From Natronospira elongata (lineage in GTDB: Bacteria; Pseudomonadota; Gammaproteobacteria; Natronospirales; Natronospiraceae), in assembly GCF_034931365.1 (NCBI RefSeq), contig NZ_JAYGII010000017.1:1-64000 (forward strand): 64,000 nucleotides of DNA. Direction: 5' to 3'. How positions within the stretch are numbered: position 1 is the stretch's first letter; every line of letters begins with the position of its first letter. Below are positions 48,476-57,597 of this stretch, one piece after another. The notes below the pieces were generated by a model. The model was not told where the DNA came from. It saw only the letters and a list, made by a program, of their open reading frames with translations, and did no database searches. The position numbers and the translations under genes are program-made.

Positions 48476-50143
48476 TTACTGGGCGGGCCGCATGGTCCCG
48501 CCCCCCTCCGGTTGGCCGCTGCCCCTGGAGAAGGGTTGTTCCAGGTAGTCCGGCGATGGCTGTCCCATGAGGCGGTAGAGGTCGGCCAAGTGGCGGCGAT
48601 ACAGCCGTTCGAATCGTGCCACTACCATTTCGGGGTTGTAGTCGCCCGGCCACCAGAACCAGTCGGAGCCTTCGCAGACAGCCAGCTGCCGGCCAGTGCG
48701 TTCGCGCATGTCGTCTGGCAAGCGGTCCCACTGCTGCTTGGCGGCCACCAGCATTTCCCAGGCCCGGTTCTTGTCCTCATCGCCCATCCAGGTATCCAGA
48801 TTGCCATGCACCCAGCTGCCTGCCCGCAAGCCCTTCAACTGTCGAATGGACACGGCGGGATCGCGCAGGCAACGGGAGAAGGTGGTGAGCTCAATATCGG
48901 GGTGAGCCACTAATTTGCGGTAGAGGGTGCCGACAAAATGGTAGGCGTTCTCCGGGTAATGCTCCCAGGCATTCTCCCCATCCAGGATCACCGAGACTAC
49001 CCGGCCGGGTTCTGCCGGTTCCGCGGCAATGGTTTCCAGGTGGTGAATGAAGTTGGCAACGGCGTCGTCGGCATGCCAGTCCTTGTAGGTGAAGCCGATG
49101 AGATCCGACAGTCCGTCATCGCGGAAGAAGATTGCCGGTCCTTGCTCGCTGAGTCGCCATGGACGATGGATGTCATCGGAATCGGGATGGGGGCGGCCCA
49201 GGCTGTTGCAGAGTACTGCCTGGCCGCTGGCGGTCCAGCTGAACCCGGCTTGGCCCAGCAGCTTGACCGTCTCGCCACTGATCGCCCCCTCCGCGGGCCA
49301 GCATCCCTGGGCGTCATCGCCAAAACACTGGCGATGATGCTTGATGGCGGTCTCCAGGTGCCATGCTGACCGCTCCCGGCCCCCGGGGTATTGCGAGGCC
49401 ACGGGCAAGGGCGATTGTGGCCGCGCCTCCCGGGCGGTATTGAAGTCCATCAGCAGTGGCAAAATGGGGTGGGCCCAGGGGCAACTGGCCAATTCGATGC
49501 GGTCGCTCTCGGCCAGTTGCCGGTAACGGGGCAGCAAGTCTCGCAGGGTGTCGCTGATAAGAGACAGCAACAATTGTCGATCCTGGTAACTAAAGCTGCC
49601 GACACGGCTAAGAAGTTGGTCGGCGCGGCGGTCGTCCCGGCGCAGGGTTTCACCCAGCCAGGCCAGATGGAACCAGACCAGCAGGTCGAGAATGAAGCGA
49701 TCTTCCATATAGGCCAGGTTGTCGCCCTCCGCCAGCACCGAGGTGGCCATGTCGGCCAGCCGCCGGTAGGGTGGGAAGCGCTCGATGAGTCGCTGCCGGT
49801 TGGCTTGCAAGCAGGCACGCACCAACCCTCGGCGCGCATCTTCATCCAATGGCAAAACCGGGTGGGACAGGGCATCCAGCAGACGATCACCGATGGGTGT
49901 GCCATCCGCCAGGTGGCGTTGGAGGCGCCCGCTGTAGTCCTCCAACTGGTCCAGCAGTATTGGGGAGAAGTCGAATACTGCACAGGCACCTGGCACTTGC
50001 TCCAGGTGGGCGGCCATGTCCGCGTAATCCTTGATGGCATGGAGATAAGTCCAGGGCTCCAGGAATTGGCCGCCAAAGACTTCACGGTATTCGGGCTGGT
50101 GCATATGCCAGCAAATCACGACCCGCAACGTTTTATCGGACAT
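48476..50143 (-). CDS. GH57 family glycoside hydrolase (alpha-amylase-like)
   Basis: 555 residues. The N-terminus ICWHMHQPEYRE is the first GH57 conserved region with its HxHQP; GCWPAEGAISGETVKLL holds the nucleophile Glu of region 3 and SVILDGENAWEHYPENA the catalytic Asp of region 4. GH57 includes amylases, amylopullulanases and glucanotransferases; the exact specificity is not decided by these motifs. There is no signal peptide, so it acts on intracellular glucan. Its start overlaps the end of glgC by 11 bases, placing it in a glgC-GH57-malQ operon. Confidence 0.88.
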   Translation of the reverse strand: MSDKTLRVVICWHMHQPEYREVFGGQFLEPWTYLHAIKDYADMAAHLEQVPGACAVFDFSPILLDQLEDYSGRLQRHLADGTPIGDRLLDALSHPVLPLDEDARRGLVRACLQANRQRLIERFPPYRRLADMATSVLAEGDNLAYMEDRFILDLLVWFHLAWLGETLRRDDRRADQLLSRVGSFSYQDRQLLLSLISDTLRDLLPRYRQLAESDRIELASCPWAHPILPLLMDFNTAREARPQSPLPVASQYPGGRERSAWHLETAIKHHRQCFGDDAQGCWPAEGAISGETVKLLGQAGFSWTASGQAVLCNSLGRPHPDSDDIHRPWRLSEQGPAIFFRDDGLSDLIGFTYKDWHADDAVANFIHHLETIAAEPAEPGRVVSVILDGENAWEHYPENAYHFVGTLYRKLVAHPDIELTTFSRCLRDPAVSIRQLKGLRAGSWVHGNLDTWMGDEDKNRAWEMLVAAKQQWDRLPDDMRERTGRQLAVCEGSDWFWWPGDYNPEMVVARFERLYRRHLADLYRLMGQPSPDYLEQPFSRGSGQPEGGGTMRPAQ

Positions 50144-51410
50144 GGTGGACCGCCTGCCCCAGCATTTCCGGGGTCACCAGCACAATGCCGCCGGGGCTTA
50201 GCTCGAATCGCTGGCCGTCCTTTTCCAGGTCGTAACCGATTTGCATGCCGTCCGGAATATGGCAGCCGATCTCAATAATCGTCCGACAGAGTCGGACGTT
50301 ACGCCCAATGTGCACATTGGTCAGGATCACGGACTGATCGACCACCGAACCTTCATCCACCGTCACGAAAGAGGAGAGCAGGGAGTGGCTGACCTGGGCG
50401 CCGGAGACGATGCAGCCACCGGCCACCATGGAGTTATGGGCTTCGCCACGGCGACCTTCCTCGTCCAGCACAAACTTGGCGGGCGGTGCCTGACGTTGCC
50501 AGGTCAGGATGGGCCAATCCTGGTCATAGATATTCAGCTCCGGTCGGAGACCGACGAGCTCCATGTTGCTGGACCAGTAGGAGTCGATGTCCCCCACATC
50601 CCGCCAATAGCCCGGGCCGTCACTCGCCATGTCGCGGAAAGGGTAGGCATAGCAGTCGGTTTCCCGAACAGCACCGGGGATGATGTCCTCGCCGAAGTCG
50701 TGGTTGGAATCCTCCCTGTTGGCGTCCACCAGCAAGCGGGACAGAAGATATTCCGTGTTGAAAACATAAATCCCCATGGAAGCCAGGGCCTGATCCGGAT
50801 GATTGGGCATGCCCTCGTAATGTTCCGGTTTCTCCATAAAGCGCGTGATGCGATGGTTATCGGTCACATCCATGATGCCGAATCGACTGGATTGCTCTAC
50901 CGGCACCGGCATGCAGCCTACTGTGACCTCGGCATCGTTGTTAACGTGGAAAGCGAGCATGGCGCCGTAATCCATTTTGTAGATGTGGTCACCGCCCAAA
51001 ATCATCAGGTATCGGGGATGGTGCAGACGGATGATGTCCATGTTCTGGTAAACCGCGTCGGCGGTGCCGCGATACCAGGCCTCACCGGTGCGCTGCTGGG
51101 CTGGCAGTAATTCGATGAACTCCCCCAGTTCCGAACGCAGAAATCCCCAGCCTTGTTGCAGGTGCTGGATCAGGGAATGGGCTTTGTACTGGGTCAGGAT
51201 GCCGATACGCCGGATGCCCGAGTTGATGCAGTTGGACAGGGGGAAATCGATGATGCGGAAATGCCCGCCGAAGGGGACCGCCGGCTTGACCCGGTCTGAT
51301 GTCAGGGAGCCCAGGCGAGTGCCCTTGCCCCCGGCCAGTACCAGGGCCAGCGTGTCCCGAGTAATCAGGCTGACAAAACGTTCGCTGACCGGGCTGTTCT
51401 CCACCACCAT
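50133..51410 (-). CDS. glgC: glucose-1-phosphate adenylyltransferase
   Basis: 425 residues, normal for GlgC. LALVLAGGKGTRLGSLTSDR is the nucleotide-binding loop, RIIDFPLSNCINSGI, the GTADAVYQN substrate motif and GDHIYKMDYG with the metal/sugar Asp are all present, and a left-handed beta-helix domain follows (SGAQVSHSLLSS, VHIGRNVRLCR). It makes ADP-glucose, the committed step of glycogen synthesis. ATG 51410 has AGGAG eight bases upstream; longer in-frame starts cross the shared promoter region. It is divergent from glgB with an Fnr/FixK-type dyad between. Confidence 0.95.
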   Translation of the reverse strand: MVVENSPVSERFVSLITRDTLALVLAGGKGTRLGSLTSDRVKPAVPFGGHFRIIDFPLSNCINSGIRRIGILTQYKAHSLIQHLQQGWGFLRSELGEFIELLPAQQRTGEAWYRGTADAVYQNMDIIRLHHPRYLMILGGDHIYKMDYGAMLAFHVNNDAEVTVGCMPVPVEQSSRFGIMDVTDNHRITRFMEKPEHYEGMPNHPDQALASMGIYVFNTEYLLSRLLVDANREDSNHDFGEDIIPGAVRETDCYAYPFRDMASDGPGYWRDVGDIDSYWSSNMELVGLRPELNIYDQDWPILTWQRQAPPAKFVLDEEGRRGEAHNSMVAGGCIVSGAQVSHSLLSSFVTVDEGSVVDQSVILTNVHIGRNVRLCRTIIEIGCHIPDGMQIGYDLEKDGQRFELSPGGIVLVTPEMLGQAVHHVR

Positions 51411-51470
51411 TCTGCTCGCTCCTGCCGTTGGTCGGTGGCTCCATTCGAGCACCCCCCATCCGCTCAGGTG

Positions 51471-51484
51471 TTGACGCCCGTCAA
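51471..51484. promoter_or_regulatory. predicted Fnr/FixK-type site between glgC and glgB
   Basis: TTGAC-GCCC-GTCAA. For glgC a TCGAAT hexamer on the minus strand (51443-51448) is at the expected -10 position. For glgB the equivalent start of transcription would remove the ribosome site, so glgB probably has a different promoter arrangement. Confidence 0.65.
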
Positions 51485-51525
51485 CGTCCGCGTATCGGGT
51501 CCGCTGGATGATGGGAGATCCGAAC

Positions 51526-53742
51526 ATGAAAAGGCCCGTGTTGATGAACCCAGCCATGCCAGCCCGATCGCTTGTCGACAACGATGTCACGCGCCTGAGC
51601 CAGGGACGGCATCACTCGCCCCATGCCGTGCTGGGAGAGCAGGGCAAGCGATACCGAGCCTGGCTGCCGGGAACAAAGGCGGTCTGGCTTGAACCGGGGC
51701 GAGTGGCAATGAGGGCGGTTAACCCCGCTGGCCTGTTTGAGTGCGCCCTGCCGGAGAGCGGCATCGGCGACAGCGGGCACCGGGTACTGGTCTGCAAGCA
51801 GGCCGATGGCGAGATTGTCCGCCTTCATGATCCCTACCAGTTTCCGCTGAGTCTGGAACGGGAGGCCCTTGCGGCCTTCAATGATGGGCACCATTGCCGG
51901 GCCTGGCAGATCATGGGTGCGAAGCCAACAGTGCGCGACGGCATCCGTGGTACCCGATTCACTGTCTGGGCACCCAATGCCGAGCGGGTCAGTGTGGTGG
52001 GGGATTTCAATCACTGGAATGGCATCTGTCATCCCATGTCCGTGCATGACGATACCGGCGTGTGGGAGCTGTTCATTCCCAGCCTGGAAGCCGGCGTTCA
52101 TTACAAATTCCAGATCCGTAGTCAGAACGGGGAGGTGGCCGACAAGGGGGACCCCTATGCCCGGCACTGGGAAGTCAGGCCCCGTACCGCCTGCCTGGTC
52201 CCCGCCGAACCCGGGCATGAGTGGGGCGATGACGACTGGATGCGAGAGCGGCCGGACTGGCGTCATGCGCCGGTCAGTATCTATGAGCTGCATGCCGGAT
52301 CCTGGCGCCGCAATGCGGATGGGAGTTTTCTCGGTTATCGTCAGCTCGCGGATGCGTTGGTGCATGCCCTGGAGGAGAGCGGTTTTACTCATGTGGAAAT
52401 GATGCCGCTAACGGAGCATCCTTTCGATGCCTCGTGGGGCTACCAGACCACCGGTTATTTTGCCCCCACCAGCCGTTTCGGCAATCCGGATGATTTCCGT
52501 TATTTTGTCGATCGTCTGCATCAGGCCGGCATCGGCGTGATTCTGGATTGGGTGCCGGCCCATTTCCCCCGTGACCCCCATGGTCTGGGCCGTTTCGATG
52601 GCACTGCTCTTTATGAGCATGCTGACCCTCGGCTGGGTGAAACAGCCGAGTGGGACACGCTGGCCTTCAATTTCGGCCGCAATGAAGTAATGAGTTTCCT
52701 GCTCTCCAGTGCGCTCTACTGGCTGGAGGAGTTCCATCTGGACGGGCTTCGCATCGATGCCGTGGCGGCCATGCTGTATCTGGATTATGGACGCGAGGCG
52801 GGGGAGTGGCTGCCCAATGTTCATGGCGGGCGTGAGAACCTGGAAGCGGTCGCCTTTCTGCAGGCCCTGAACACCATGACTCACCGGGAATGCCCCGGCA
52901 GCATGACCATTGCCGAAGAGTCCACGGCCTGGCCGGGGGTGACCCGACCGGTGCATCTGGGCGGCCTGGGCTTTTCCATGAAATGGAATATGGGCTGGAT
53001 GCACGACACACTGGCGTACCTTACTCATGATCCGGTCCATCGCCGTTTTCATCACGAGCGTCTGACTTTTGGCCTTCTGTATGCCTTCAGCGAAAACTTC
53101 GTACTGCCCTTTTCCCATGATGAGGTGGTTCACGGAAAAGGGTCATTGCTGAACCGCATGCCGGGTGATCGCTGGCAACGCTTCGCCAACCTCCGGCTGC
53201 TGTATGCCTACCTCTTTGCTTATCCAGGCAAGAAATTGATGTTCATGGGCAATGAGATCGGTCAGCCCACTGAGTGGTCTCACGAAGGCAGCCTGCCAGA
53301 ATCGCTCAGACAGGTGTCGGAGCATGCCGGCCTGTATCGGCTGGTCCGGGACCTGAACCGGCTTTACCGAGACACACCGGCTCTGCACCGGGGTGATTTC
53401 GATGCCAGTGGTTTTGAGTGGATTGACTGCCATGACGCCGACCAGTCGGTGATTAGCTTCATGCGCCGGGAGCCCGGGAGGAAAGGGGCGCAAGCTCGGT
53501 ATGTGCTTGCGCTCTTCAACTTCACCCCCGTGGTACGTGAGAACTACCGTATCGGTTTGCCCGAGGGGGGTGTGTGGCGGGAGGTGCTCAACAGCGATGC
53601 CGACAGCTATGGCGGCAGTGGCGTGGGCAATCTCGGGCAGGTACAAGCGGTCAATACGCCCTGGATGGGCCGGCTCTGGTCCGCTGCCTTGTGTCTGCCA
53701 CCCCTGGGCGCCGTTTACCTGGAATGGAGGGAAGGATCATGA
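51526..53742 (+). CDS. glgB: 1,4-alpha-glucan branching enzyme
   Basis: 738 residues: an N-terminal module (about 15-115, starting near HHSPHAVLG), a CBM48 domain (about 125-225; FTVWAPNAERVSVVGDFNHW) and the GH13 catalytic domain. Catalytic residues are visible in DGLRIDAVAAML (nucleophile Asp), TIAEESTAWPGVTRP (acid/base Glu) and LPFSHDEVVHGK (stabilising Asp). It adds alpha-1,6 branches to glycogen. ATG 51526 is preferred over 51508 because GGGAG lies eight bases upstream of it. The stop overlaps glgA (ATGA). Confidence 0.95.
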   Translation: MKRPVLMNPAMPARSLVDNDVTRLSQGRHHSPHAVLGEQGKRYRAWLPGTKAVWLEPGRVAMRAVNPAGLFECALPESGIGDSGHRVLVCKQADGEIVRLHDPYQFPLSLEREALAAFNDGHHCRAWQIMGAKPTVRDGIRGTRFTVWAPNAERVSVVGDFNHWNGICHPMSVHDDTGVWELFIPSLEAGVHYKFQIRSQNGEVADKGDPYARHWEVRPRTACLVPAEPGHEWGDDDWMRERPDWRHAPVSIYELHAGSWRRNADGSFLGYRQLADALVHALEESGFTHVEMMPLTEHPFDASWGYQTTGYFAPTSRFGNPDDFRYFVDRLHQAGIGVILDWVPAHFPRDPHGLGRFDGTALYEHADPRLGETAEWDTLAFNFGRNEVMSFLLSSALYWLEEFHLDGLRIDAVAAMLYLDYGREAGEWLPNVHGGRENLEAVAFLQALNTMTHRECPGSMTIAEESTAWPGVTRPVHLGGLGFSMKWNMGWMHDTLAYLTHDPVHRRFHHERLTFGLLYAFSENFVLPFSHDEVVHGKGSLLNRMPGDRWQRFANLRLLYAYLFAYPGKKLMFMGNEIGQPTEWSHEGSLPESLRQVSEHAGLYRLVRDLNRLYRDTPALHRGDFDASGFEWIDCHDADQSVISFMRREPGRKGAQARYVLALFNFTPVVRENYRIGLPEGGVWREVLNSDADSYGGSGVGNLGQVQAVNTPWMGRLWSAALCLPPLGAVYLEWREGS

Positions 53743-55274
53743 AACGACTCAAGATACTGATGGTGGCTGCGGAAATGGCGCCCCTGGTCAAGGTGGGCGG
53801 ACTGGGCGATGTCATGGGTAGCTTGCCCCGGGCACTGGCCGCGCGCGGCCATGATGTGCGCGTTCTGATTCCGGCCTATTCTTCGCGTCTTTCCAAACAG
53901 GCCAGGCCTCTAGCTCGGGCGCGGGGTTTCAAGGGTCGCTTGCTTGCCTATAAGAATGGTCATGGAGCGGTTCCCGTCTGGATGGTGGAGACCGCTGCTC
54001 TACTGAGGCGGGAGGGGCGTCCTTATCTGAATCGAAGCGGCAAGCCATGGGCTGACAACCCCGTACAGTTCAGTCATCTGAGCCGAATGGCGGCGGATAT
54101 CGCGGGTGGGGCGCTGGGTCTGGACTGGGAGCCGGATCTGGTGCATTGCAATGACTGGCACACGGGTCTGGTACCGGTCTGGATGCGGATGAACGGCTGC
54201 GAACGGCCCACGGTGTTCACCATTCACAACCTTTCCTATCAGGGCCGTTTTCCGCCCGAGATACTGGCCCGGCTTGGTCTTCCCGATGATCTTCATGACC
54301 CCGAGGCGCTGGAGTTTCATGGCGATGTGGCCTTCATCAAGGGCGGGCTGGTTTTTGCCGACCGGCTTACGACTGTCAGCCCGGGTTATGCCCGGGAGAT
54401 ACAGACGCCCCTGTTCGGTGCCGGTCTGGATGGATTGCTACGATCCCGTTCGGACAAGCTCACGGGTATCCTTAACGGCATTGATACTGAAGCCTGGAAC
54501 CCGGTCACCGACCCCTCGCTGAGCCATCATTATGATGGCACTGATCTGAACGAGACCCGCAAGGCAAAACAGGCGGAACAAGATCGACTCCGGCGGCGTC
54601 TGGGTCTGATTGTTCAGCGCAAGCCGGGTCGCCCGCTGCTGGCCTGGGTGGGGCGGTTGGCCGAGCAGAAGGGTACGGATTTGTTGCTGGCGGCCTTGCC
54701 GGCGTTGATGGAAAACGACCTTGATGTCGTGGTGCTCGGTGATGGGGAACCGGCTGTCAGCCGGGCACTCAAGGCGGCGGCCCATCGCTGGCCGGGACGG
54801 GTGGCCTTCAAGCAGGGTTTCGATGAAGCCCTGGCCCACCAGGTATATGCTGCCTCGGATATGCTGCTTATGCCCTCCCGCTTCGAACCCTGTGGTCTGG
54901 CCCAGTTGTGTGCCATGCGCTACGGCACCATTCCCGTGGTCAGTCCGGTGGGTGGATTGCTGGATACGGTGATCGATGTCGGTGTGGATCCAAAGCGCGG
55001 TAACGGTTTTCAAATGGAAGCGGTCAACAGCGAGAAACTGCTGAATGCGGTGGACCGGGCCCTGGCTTCCTGGCAGTCACCAGATGACTGGAGACAAATC
55101 ATTGCCAACGCCATGGCCCAGTCCTCGTCCTTCGGCTGGGGTGAGCGTGTACTGGCCTATGAATCGCTTTATCGGCAAACCCTGGAGTCCTATCTGGGCG
55201 AACATCATCGCGCCATGATTTCGCTGCCGGTAAATTCCGAATCATGGACGGCCGTGGATGATGCCCGTGGGTGA
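53739..55274 (+). CDS. glgA: glycogen synthase (ADP-glucose)
   Basis: 511 residues of GT5. The N-terminal KVGGLGDVMGSLPRAL is the ADP-glucose-binding motif of bacterial glycogen synthases; HCNDWHTGLVPVWM, FTIHNLSYQGRF, the GILNGIDTEAWNP hinge, WVGRLAEQKGTDLL, and the C-terminal PSRFEPCGLAQLCAMRYGTIPVV retaining-GT motif complete it. It extends alpha-1,4-glucan chains. The start is translationally coupled to glgB. The gene converges on glk with a 20-base gap in which no convincing terminator was seen. Confidence 0.95.
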   Translation: MKRLKILMVAAEMAPLVKVGGLGDVMGSLPRALAARGHDVRVLIPAYSSRLSKQARPLARARGFKGRLLAYKNGHGAVPVWMVETAALLRREGRPYLNRSGKPWADNPVQFSHLSRMAADIAGGALGLDWEPDLVHCNDWHTGLVPVWMRMNGCERPTVFTIHNLSYQGRFPPEILARLGLPDDLHDPEALEFHGDVAFIKGGLVFADRLTTVSPGYAREIQTPLFGAGLDGLLRSRSDKLTGILNGIDTEAWNPVTDPSLSHHYDGTDLNETRKAKQAEQDRLRRRLGLIVQRKPGRPLLAWVGRLAEQKGTDLLLAALPALMENDLDVVVLGDGEPAVSRALKAAAHRWPGRVAFKQGFDEALAHQVYAASDMLLMPSRFEPCGLAQLCAMRYGTIPVVSPVGGLLDTVIDVGVDPKRGNGFQMEAVNSEKLLNAVDRALASWQSPDDWRQIIANAMAQSSSFGWGERVLAYESLYRQTLESYLGEHHRAMISLPVNSESWTAVDDARG

Positions 55275-55294
55275 AGAGTGAGGGAGTTCCGGGC

Positions 55295-56359
55295 TCAAGG
55301 CAGGCGATAATACGCCCCCGCGTGGATACCAGCGTTGCTGGGTTGCTCCGGGCCCCCCGTGTTTCGCTCGCTGCCAGCAAGGCTTTCCCGGATGGCCAGG
55401 CGGGCGATGCCTTCCAGACCTGGTTCTGGTGTGGTTACGGCATGGATGGGGATGGTCTGCATCAATGCCTGAAGGCGGCCTTTCCGGTGAAAGGCCTGGA
55501 TGAAGTGATGGTCCGAGAGGAAGGGGTGTAAGCGGCGAAGCAAGCCGCCGGCCAGGTAGACACCGCCAGTGGCCAGGCTGATCAGCGCGGCATTGCCGGC
55601 GAATGCACCAAGAATCTCACTGAAGCAACAGATGGCAGCATTGGCCGCCTTGTCCTCGCGGTTCTCCGCTCGCTGACAGATCAGCGGTGCCGGGTCCTCG
55701 GTGAGAGTGTGGCCATTAAAGGGCATGCAAGACTGTTGTTCGCAATGGTACTTGTAGATTTCCATCAGGCCCGAGCCCGACAGCAATCGCTCGTAGCTGA
55801 CATGACCATGGTATTTCGACAGAGACTTCCATAGTGCATGCTGCTCCCTTGACTGGCTGGCGAAATCGATGTGACCGCCTTCGGATGCCAACACGCGAAT
55901 CCCACCCGCTTCCACAAACCAGATCGCCACTCCCAGCCCGGTACCGACGGATACCAGCAGGCGTGGGCCGCTTTCCTGAGGGCCTTTCTGAATGGGGATC
56001 AATTGCCTTTGAGGAATATGGGGGAGGGCGTGCGCCAGGGCTTCCAGGTCGTTGATCAGGTGAACTCTGGGCAGTTTGAGCGCCGTTTCCAGCAAACGTG
56101 CCTCGCTCTCCCAGGGCAGATTGGTAAACCGCACCCGGCCGTTGGACACGGGGCCGGCCACCGCCAGCCAGGCCTCAACGATATTGGCTCGCTCGCTCCG
56201 GGATAACTCTTCGAGAAAGCTCCGCAAGGCAGCTTCCAGGCTGTCAAATTCCTCGCTCCGGCGAATGGATTCATGCCGAATCTGCCACTCTCTGCCTGTC
56301 GATTCCAACAAGCGCAGCCGCAGGCGTGTTCCGCCGATATCACCGATCAACATCTGCAT
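55295..56359 (-). CDS. glk: glucokinase
   Basis: 354 residues of the proteobacterial glucokinase family: LIGDIGGTRLRLRLL is the N-terminal phosphate-binding motif, LPWESEARLLE and HLINDLEALAHALP match substrate-binding blocks with the catalytic Asp, SVGTGLGVAIWF is the adenosine motif, and EGGHIDFASQSREQ is typical of Glk. It phosphorylates glucose liberated by amylase and amylomaltase. It follows the CBS gene by 15 bases on the same strand and is probably the last gene of the phosphoribosyltransferase operon. Confidence 0.92.
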   Translation of the reverse strand: MQMLIGDIGGTRLRLRLLESTGREWQIRHESIRRSEEFDSLEAALRSFLEELSRSERANIVEAWLAVAGPVSNGRVRFTNLPWESEARLLETALKLPRVHLINDLEALAHALPHIPQRQLIPIQKGPQESGPRLLVSVGTGLGVAIWFVEAGGIRVLASEGGHIDFASQSREQHALWKSLSKYHGHVSYERLLSGSGLMEIYKYHCEQQSCMPFNGHTLTEDPAPLICQRAENREDKAANAAICCFSEILGAFAGNAALISLATGGVYLAGGLLRRLHPFLSDHHFIQAFHRKGRLQALMQTIPIHAVTTPEPGLEGIARLAIRESLAGSERNTGGPEQPSNAGIHAGAYYRLP

Positions 56360-56374
56360 GGTTCACCTTTGATT

Positions 56375-56827
56375 TTAGCCCCGCCGGCGAGCCTCGACAC
56401 CAGGCTGGCGGGAAATTACACCTACAATCATCGACAGTTGCTCGGCAAGTATTTCCACCACATCATCCAGAGCGAGAATGCCGGCCAAGCGGCCGTCGGC
56501 TTCCACTACCGGCACCCGACGGATACCGTGCCGTCGCATTATCTCCAGGGTTTGCTCCAGCTCTTCATCGACACCTGCGGTAATGAGCTTCGGAGAAGCG
56601 AAAAGATCTCCGGCACTGACACTGTCCATGTCCACCTCCATGGCGATAACTTCCACAGTCAGGTCACGGTCGGTGATGATGCCCACCGGGCGCTGACGAT
56701 CCGTCCCGCTTCCGAGGATGACAAGATTGCCCACATGATGCTCACGCATTAGTCGGGCCGCCTCACGGATGGAGGCCTCTGCCTCGATGCAGACCACACT
56801 GCGGATACAGGCTTGACCGGTTTTCAT
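56375..56827 (-). CDS. CBS-domain pair protein
   Basis: 150 residues consisting of two CBS motifs (about 8-65 and 72-130; VGIITDRDLTVEVIA and LAGILALDDVVEIL are the repeated GIxxxxD turns). Stand-alone CBS pairs bind adenine nucleotides and appear in hypoxia regulons, such as Hrp1 of Mycobacterium tuberculosis. It overlaps the alpha/beta hydrolase stop by four bases. ATG 56827 is preceded by AGGAG; longer in-frame starts lie inside the hydrolase gene. Confidence 0.88.
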   Translation of the reverse strand: MKTGQACIRSVVCIEAEASIREAARLMREHHVGNLVILGSGTDRQRPVGIITDRDLTVEVIAMEVDMDSVSAGDLFASPKLITAGVDEELEQTLEIMRRHGIRRVPVVEADGRLAGILALDDVVEILAEQLSMIVGVISRQPGVEARRRG

Positions 56828-57585
56828 CTGGCTATATCTCCTGAATAGCCCAGCTTCTCCCGGGCGGATGTCTGAGGGCCGAGCATGATCAGGGGGTTTC
56901 TGCAGACAGGTGCCGGCGGGGGCGGATGGCGGGACTGCACCGATAACCAGTTGCAGGCGAGCTCCATAAGAGCTTGCCAGGCCATCTTGCTGGATGTCAG
57001 GCGGCCCGTGCCCGCAAATATGGCGTTTCTGAATGAGCATTCGAGGCGTGAGATAGTGCGCTGCAGGGTATGACGCGTGGCATGATCATTCTCGCCCTGG
57101 GCGAACAGAATTGGGGCACGGACTCGGGCGAGGTGACTGCCGGCAAGATCCGGGCGGCTATCATATAGAAACAGGGATTGAATTCGGTGTGGTTGCCGTG
57201 CCGCACAAACCAGCGCGGCGGCTGCAGCAGATTCGGAAGCGACGATTGCAATGGGTAGTCCAGTCAGTGAGGGCTCCTCTTCAATCCAGTCGATGACATG
57301 CCGCAGGCGGTTCGAGAGAAGCGGCAAGTTGAAATGCTGCCATGCTGGTGAGATCCCGTTATCTGCATCGCAGCCCTCCAGGAGATCCAGACTAAGGCTG
57401 GCAATGCCAAAGCGATTCAGCGCCTGGCCTAGGTGGCGAATGTCCCGCCGTTTGGTGCTGGCTGATTCCAGGATCAATGCGAGTGAATCCAGTTGGGCCG
57501 GGGCGGATAGACGCGCCTGTAGTGAACAGGTTTTCGCAGGAATGATCACCGGCTGGTTGTCGATCACAGGGTGTTTTCCGTTCAT
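56824..57585 (-). CDS. alpha/beta hydrolase-like protein with degraded catalytic motifs
   Basis: 253 residues with an alpha/beta hydrolase outline (LALILESAST, RFGIASLSLDLL, PIAIVASESAAAAALVCAA, LFLYDSRPDLAG, APILFAQGENDHAT). Relatives found fused or adjacent to phosphoribosyltransferases have G-x-S-x-G at the elbow and a His near the end in a THLFEEPG segment. Here the elbow reads ASESA, and the C-terminal position reads AGTGRLTSS with no His, so the triad appears incomplete. AAGGAG lies eight bases before the ATG. It sits between the phosphoribosyltransferase and CBS genes; a fragment of another copy lies at 58558-58821. Possibly a non-enzymatic paralogue. Confidence 0.7.
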   Translation of the reverse strand: MNGKHPVIDNQPVIIPAKTCSLQARLSAPAQLDSLALILESASTKRRDIRHLGQALNRFGIASLSLDLLEGCDADNGISPAWQHFNLPLLSNRLRHVIDWIEEEPSLTGLPIAIVASESAAAAALVCAARQPHRIQSLFLYDSRPDLAGSHLARVRAPILFAQGENDHATRHTLQRTISRLECSFRNAIFAGTGRLTSSKMAWQALMELACNWLSVQSRHPPPPAPVCRNPLIMLGPQTSAREKLGYSGDIAR

Positions 57586-57597
57586 GGGGTCGCTCCT

